A stretch of DNA of 44,591 bases from Arthrobacter wenxiniae (GTDB lineage: Bacteria > Actinomycetota > Actinomycetes > Actinomycetales > Micrococcaceae): assembly GCF_013376105.1 (NCBI RefSeq), contig NZ_JAAMFM010000034.1, positions 1 to 44,591 of the forward strand. The letters are read 5' to 3'. Under the pieces are notes generated by a model. It was not told the DNA's origin. It did no database searches and was given only the letters and a program-made list of their open reading frames with translations. The position numbers were made by a program, and so were the translations under genes. Below are positions 42,901 through 44,591 of this stretch, piece after piece. Position 1 is the first letter of the stretch, and every line of letters starts with the position of its first letter.

Positions 42901-43110
42901 CTATTGAGGTGGCGGGATGGTGATGGCGACTTTTCCGCGCACCTGTCCGGACTCGAAATAGCGCATGGCGTCCTGCACCTGGTCTAACGGGAAGGCCCGA
43001 TCCAGGCACGGCCGCACCTTTCCCGCGACGATCAGTTCCGTGAGCTGTTCACGGTCCACGGCCCGGCCAAACCACTTCTCAGCTGGATCGGCCGAACCCC
43101 CGGTACCTGC
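42901..43110 (-). pseudogene. C-terminal fragment of a zinc-type quinone oxidoreductase
   Basis: WFGRAVDREQLTELIVAGKV, then RPCLDRAFPLDQVQDAMRYF and ESGQVRGKVAITI, is the unmistakable end of a medium-chain NADPH:quinone reductase, ending with TAG at 42901. Above about 43110 the similarity fades, with only loose pieces up to the ArsR promoter. The cofactor-binding domain is lost. Confidence 0.65.
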
Positions 43111-43248
43111 GGACCCACGTGCGCCCAACCGTCCCACTGCCGTTTCGCACGATGGACGACGGCGGACGGCACCAGGATGAAAACCTTGTTGGCGGCGCCA
43201 GCTTCCTGCCCGTTGACATGCAAGTGGCTGCTTGCCTAAGCTGGGGCC

Positions 43249-43527
43249 ATGGGCGACGTTTTTAAGGCATTGGCAGACGAAACACGCCGCGCCATCCTTG
43301 ATGAATTGGCTGAGCGGGACGATCAGACACTGTTTGAGATCTGCTCCCGGCTGGCCATGAACCACGGCCTGGGGTCCACGCGGCAGGCGGTTTCGCAGCA
43401 CTTGGACGTGCTGGAGGAAGCCGGCCTGATCCACAGTGAACGCCGCGGCCGCTACAAATTCCACACGCTTGACACCTCACCGCTCGCGCAGATCGCCGAG
43501 CGCTGGCACCCAAAGGACTCGCCATGA
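43249..43527 (+). CDS. ArsR-family transcriptional regulator
   Basis: A 92-residue winged-HTH regulator. It opens VFKALADETRRAILDELAER, and the recognition region is GLGSTRQAVSQHLDVLEEAG followed by the wing HSERRGRYKFHTLD. No metal-binding cysteines are visible, so it is probably a non-metal ArsR of the kind paired with VOC or SRPBCC genes. The stop overlaps the VOC start (ATGA). It is divergent from the quinone reductase fragment, which may once have been controlled from the same region. Confidence 0.88.
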   Translation: MGDVFKALADETRRAILDELAERDDQTLFEICSRLAMNHGLGSTRQAVSQHLDVLEEAGLIHSERRGRYKFHTLDTSPLAQIAERWHPKDSP

Positions 43528-43916
43528 AAATCACCCTCTTGAGCATCTTTGTCGACAACCAGGATGCGGCACTGGCGTTCTACATCGAAAAGCTCGGCTT
43601 CCTGCCGGCCGCCGACGTCCCGATGGGTGAGCACCGCTGGCTCACAGTGGTCTCACCGGAGGCCCCGGACGGCACGCAGATTGTCCTGGAGCCCTCCGAC
43701 CACCCGGCCGTCAAGCCGTTCCGGGACGCCATCGTTGCCGACGGGATCCCGTTCACGTCGTTCGGTGTGACGGACGTGCAGGCCGAATACGACCGACTGC
43801 TCGCGATGGGTGTGACGTTCACGCAGGCGCCCCTGGTCCAGGGACCGGTCACGACGGCGGTCCTGGATGACACCGTCGGCAACCTCATCCAGATTGCTGC
43901 CATGGCCGGCGCGTAG
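43524..43916 (+). CDS. VOC-family protein (glyoxalase-like)
   Basis: A 130-residue VOC protein with two beta-alpha-beta modules: ITLLSIFVDNQDAALAFYIE at the start and TSFGVTDVQAEYDRLLAMGV in the second half, ending DDTVGNLIQIAAM. It is translationally coupled to the ArsR regulator. Such ArsR-VOC pairs are common in actinobacteria, often in detoxification of electrophiles or antibiotics. The usual metal ligands are not complete (there is no clear first His), so catalysis is uncertain. Confidence 0.85.
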   Translation: MKITLLSIFVDNQDAALAFYIEKLGFLPAADVPMGEHRWLTVVSPEAPDGTQIVLEPSDHPAVKPFRDAIVADGIPFTSFGVTDVQAEYDRLLAMGVTFTQAPLVQGPVTTAVLDDTVGNLIQIAAMAGA

Positions 43917-43970
43917 ACGTTCCGGTGATCGATCTGGTCCCGTTTGCCGGGGGCCGCCCGTCCAAGCATC

Positions 43971-44050
43971 GCTCGGTTGCAAGCGGGGCGCTTTCCTCCA
44001 CCGCTCGGTTGCAATCGGGGCACTTTCCTCCACCGCTCGGTTGCAAGTGG
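43971..44050. repeat. 32-bp tandem repeat, about 2.5 copies
   Basis: GCTCGGTTGCAA starts at 43971, 44003 and 44035 with an exact 32-bp period, and GCTTTCCTCCACC-like sequence fills the unit. It lies just after the VOC gene. The rest of 43917-44422 is non-coding and rich in G runs (for example 44270-44320). Confidence 0.8.
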
Positions 44051-44371
44051 GGGTGAATGCTGGAACGCTCCCGCAATCGCTGTGAGTGCAGTCCCTGGTG
44101 GGTGGGCCCGGCGGACGGGCCTGTCGAGATCCCGTGGCCGGGCTTGTCGGATGCCCCCGGTTGTACACGTCCGGCGGGCGGGGCCCGCCGCACCCTTGCT
44201 ACAGGTGGCCGGGCCCGGTGACCAGCAGCGTCGAGGTCCAGGCCAATGCCCCGAAGATTACGCCCGGGACAACCGGGCCGGGCGGGCCGGGGCCGGCGTG
44301 GCCGGGCCCTGGACGGGGCTTTTCTGGTGGTGCTCCCTGCACAGGGGGACCCACACAAAAGGTAGTACACA

Positions 44372-44381
44372 TATTCGAATA
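44372..44381. promoter_or_regulatory. TATTCGAATA palindrome upstream of the DUF222-like gene
   Basis: A perfect 10-bp palindrome in an AT-rich island (44366-44400), 41 bp before the ATG at 44423. It could be an operator overlapping the promoter. It shares TCGA with actinobacterial SOS boxes but is shorter than a full LexA site. Confidence 0.35.
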
Positions 44382-44422
44382 ATCATCTGGTTTTGTCGGT
44401 GGCACCCCGTAATGTGGGGGAC

Positions 44423-44591
44423 ATGGAAGCAACGGCACGGACACCGGGACACCCCGGATCCACACGGGAGGGCAGGGACGGCGGCGGGCACGTCCGCCGC
44501 CTCATCGCCCTGGCCGAAACCCTGGCCCGCGCCGCCACCACCCCGTCCACCGGACCGTCCCCCCGCCCCGGCGCCGGTTCCGGTCCCGGCG
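44423..44591 (+). CDS. Start of a probable DUF222/HNH endonuclease gene (partial)
   Basis: The open frame begins MEATARTPGHPGST and continues VRRLIALAETLARAATTPST with a Pro/Gly-rich stretch up to the window edge. GTGGGGG lies 5-11 nt before the ATG. The composition and the RLIALAETLARA helix fit the N-terminus of the DUF222 (13E12-like) HNH proteins that are numerous in Arthrobacter-like genomes. The diagnostic domain lies beyond the window, so the call is tentative. Confidence 0.45.
   Translation, partial: MEATARTPGHPGSTREGRDGGGHVRRLIALAETLARAATTPSTGPSPRPGAGSGPG

Overview
The window is GC-rich (roughly two thirds G+C by eye) actinobacterial chromosome. A mycothione reductase, a ChrB-type chromate protein, an ECF42-type sigma factor, GTG/ATG starts with strong AGGAG sites, a DUF222-like start at the right edge and short GC-rich dispersed repeats all point to a soil member of the Micrococcaceae, most likely Arthrobacter or a close relative. 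This assignment is inference. No rRNA, tRNA, CRISPR array, complete IS or prophage was seen.

Layout. 0.1-7.5 kb: a MerR/HspR-like regulator, a small zinc-ribbon protein, a cation diffusion facilitator, a decayed ArsR-SRPBCC pair, a zinc alcohol dehydrogenase closed by a bidirectional hairpin, an ECF42 sigma factor coupled to its DGPF protein, and an esterase. 7.6-10.4 kb: an Ala/Pro-rich membrane protein followed by a polysaccharide deacetylase-glycosyltransferase fusion, behind a near-leaderless promoter. 10.4-15.2 kb: a VOC protein, then a FadR-type regulator divergent from an operon of MHS transporter, CaiB/BaiF CoA-transferase and crotonase. These look like uptake and CoA-activation of an organic acid. 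The crotonase has lost both usual catalytic glutamates. 15.4-17.8 kb: a DUF4190-type membrane protein, a HEPN-MNT pair behind a 34-bp operator-like palindrome, and an ICL/PEP-mutase family protein.

17.9-24 kb: a cupin, then a stretch rich in broken genes (a 3' gene remnant, a RelE-type toxin-antitoxin pair with both halves damaged, a frameshifted aldo/keto reductase) around an intact DHA2-type efflux pump and an intact aldo/keto reductase, ending in 15-bp and 65-bp tandem repeats. 24-29.7 kb: PadR-AarF/UbiB, a membrane protein, an MFS exporter coupled to ChrB, and a DUF2127 protein. 29.65-31.6 kb: a CsoR-type copper operator followed by remnants of a CopB-type copper ATPase, a DUF6153 protein, a DUF305 protein and an F510_1955-type glycosylhydrolase, all with internal deletions. 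31.7-40.9 kb is ordinary: a polar amino acid ABC importer, mycothione reductase, gluconokinase, a UvrA-like ATPase, YceI and TetR. 40.9-43.1 kb is a second gene graveyard (alpha/beta hydrolase, SDR, DUF4389, quinone reductase). The window ends with an intact ArsR-VOC pair, a 32-bp repeat and the start of a probable DUF222/HNH gene.

The most striking property of the window is its decay. At least twelve genes are broken, and in most of them an internal segment carrying the catalytic core has been removed while both flanks stay recognisable. Several deletions keep the frame. The copper island is the clearest case: its metal-responsive operator is intact but every downstream gene is damaged.
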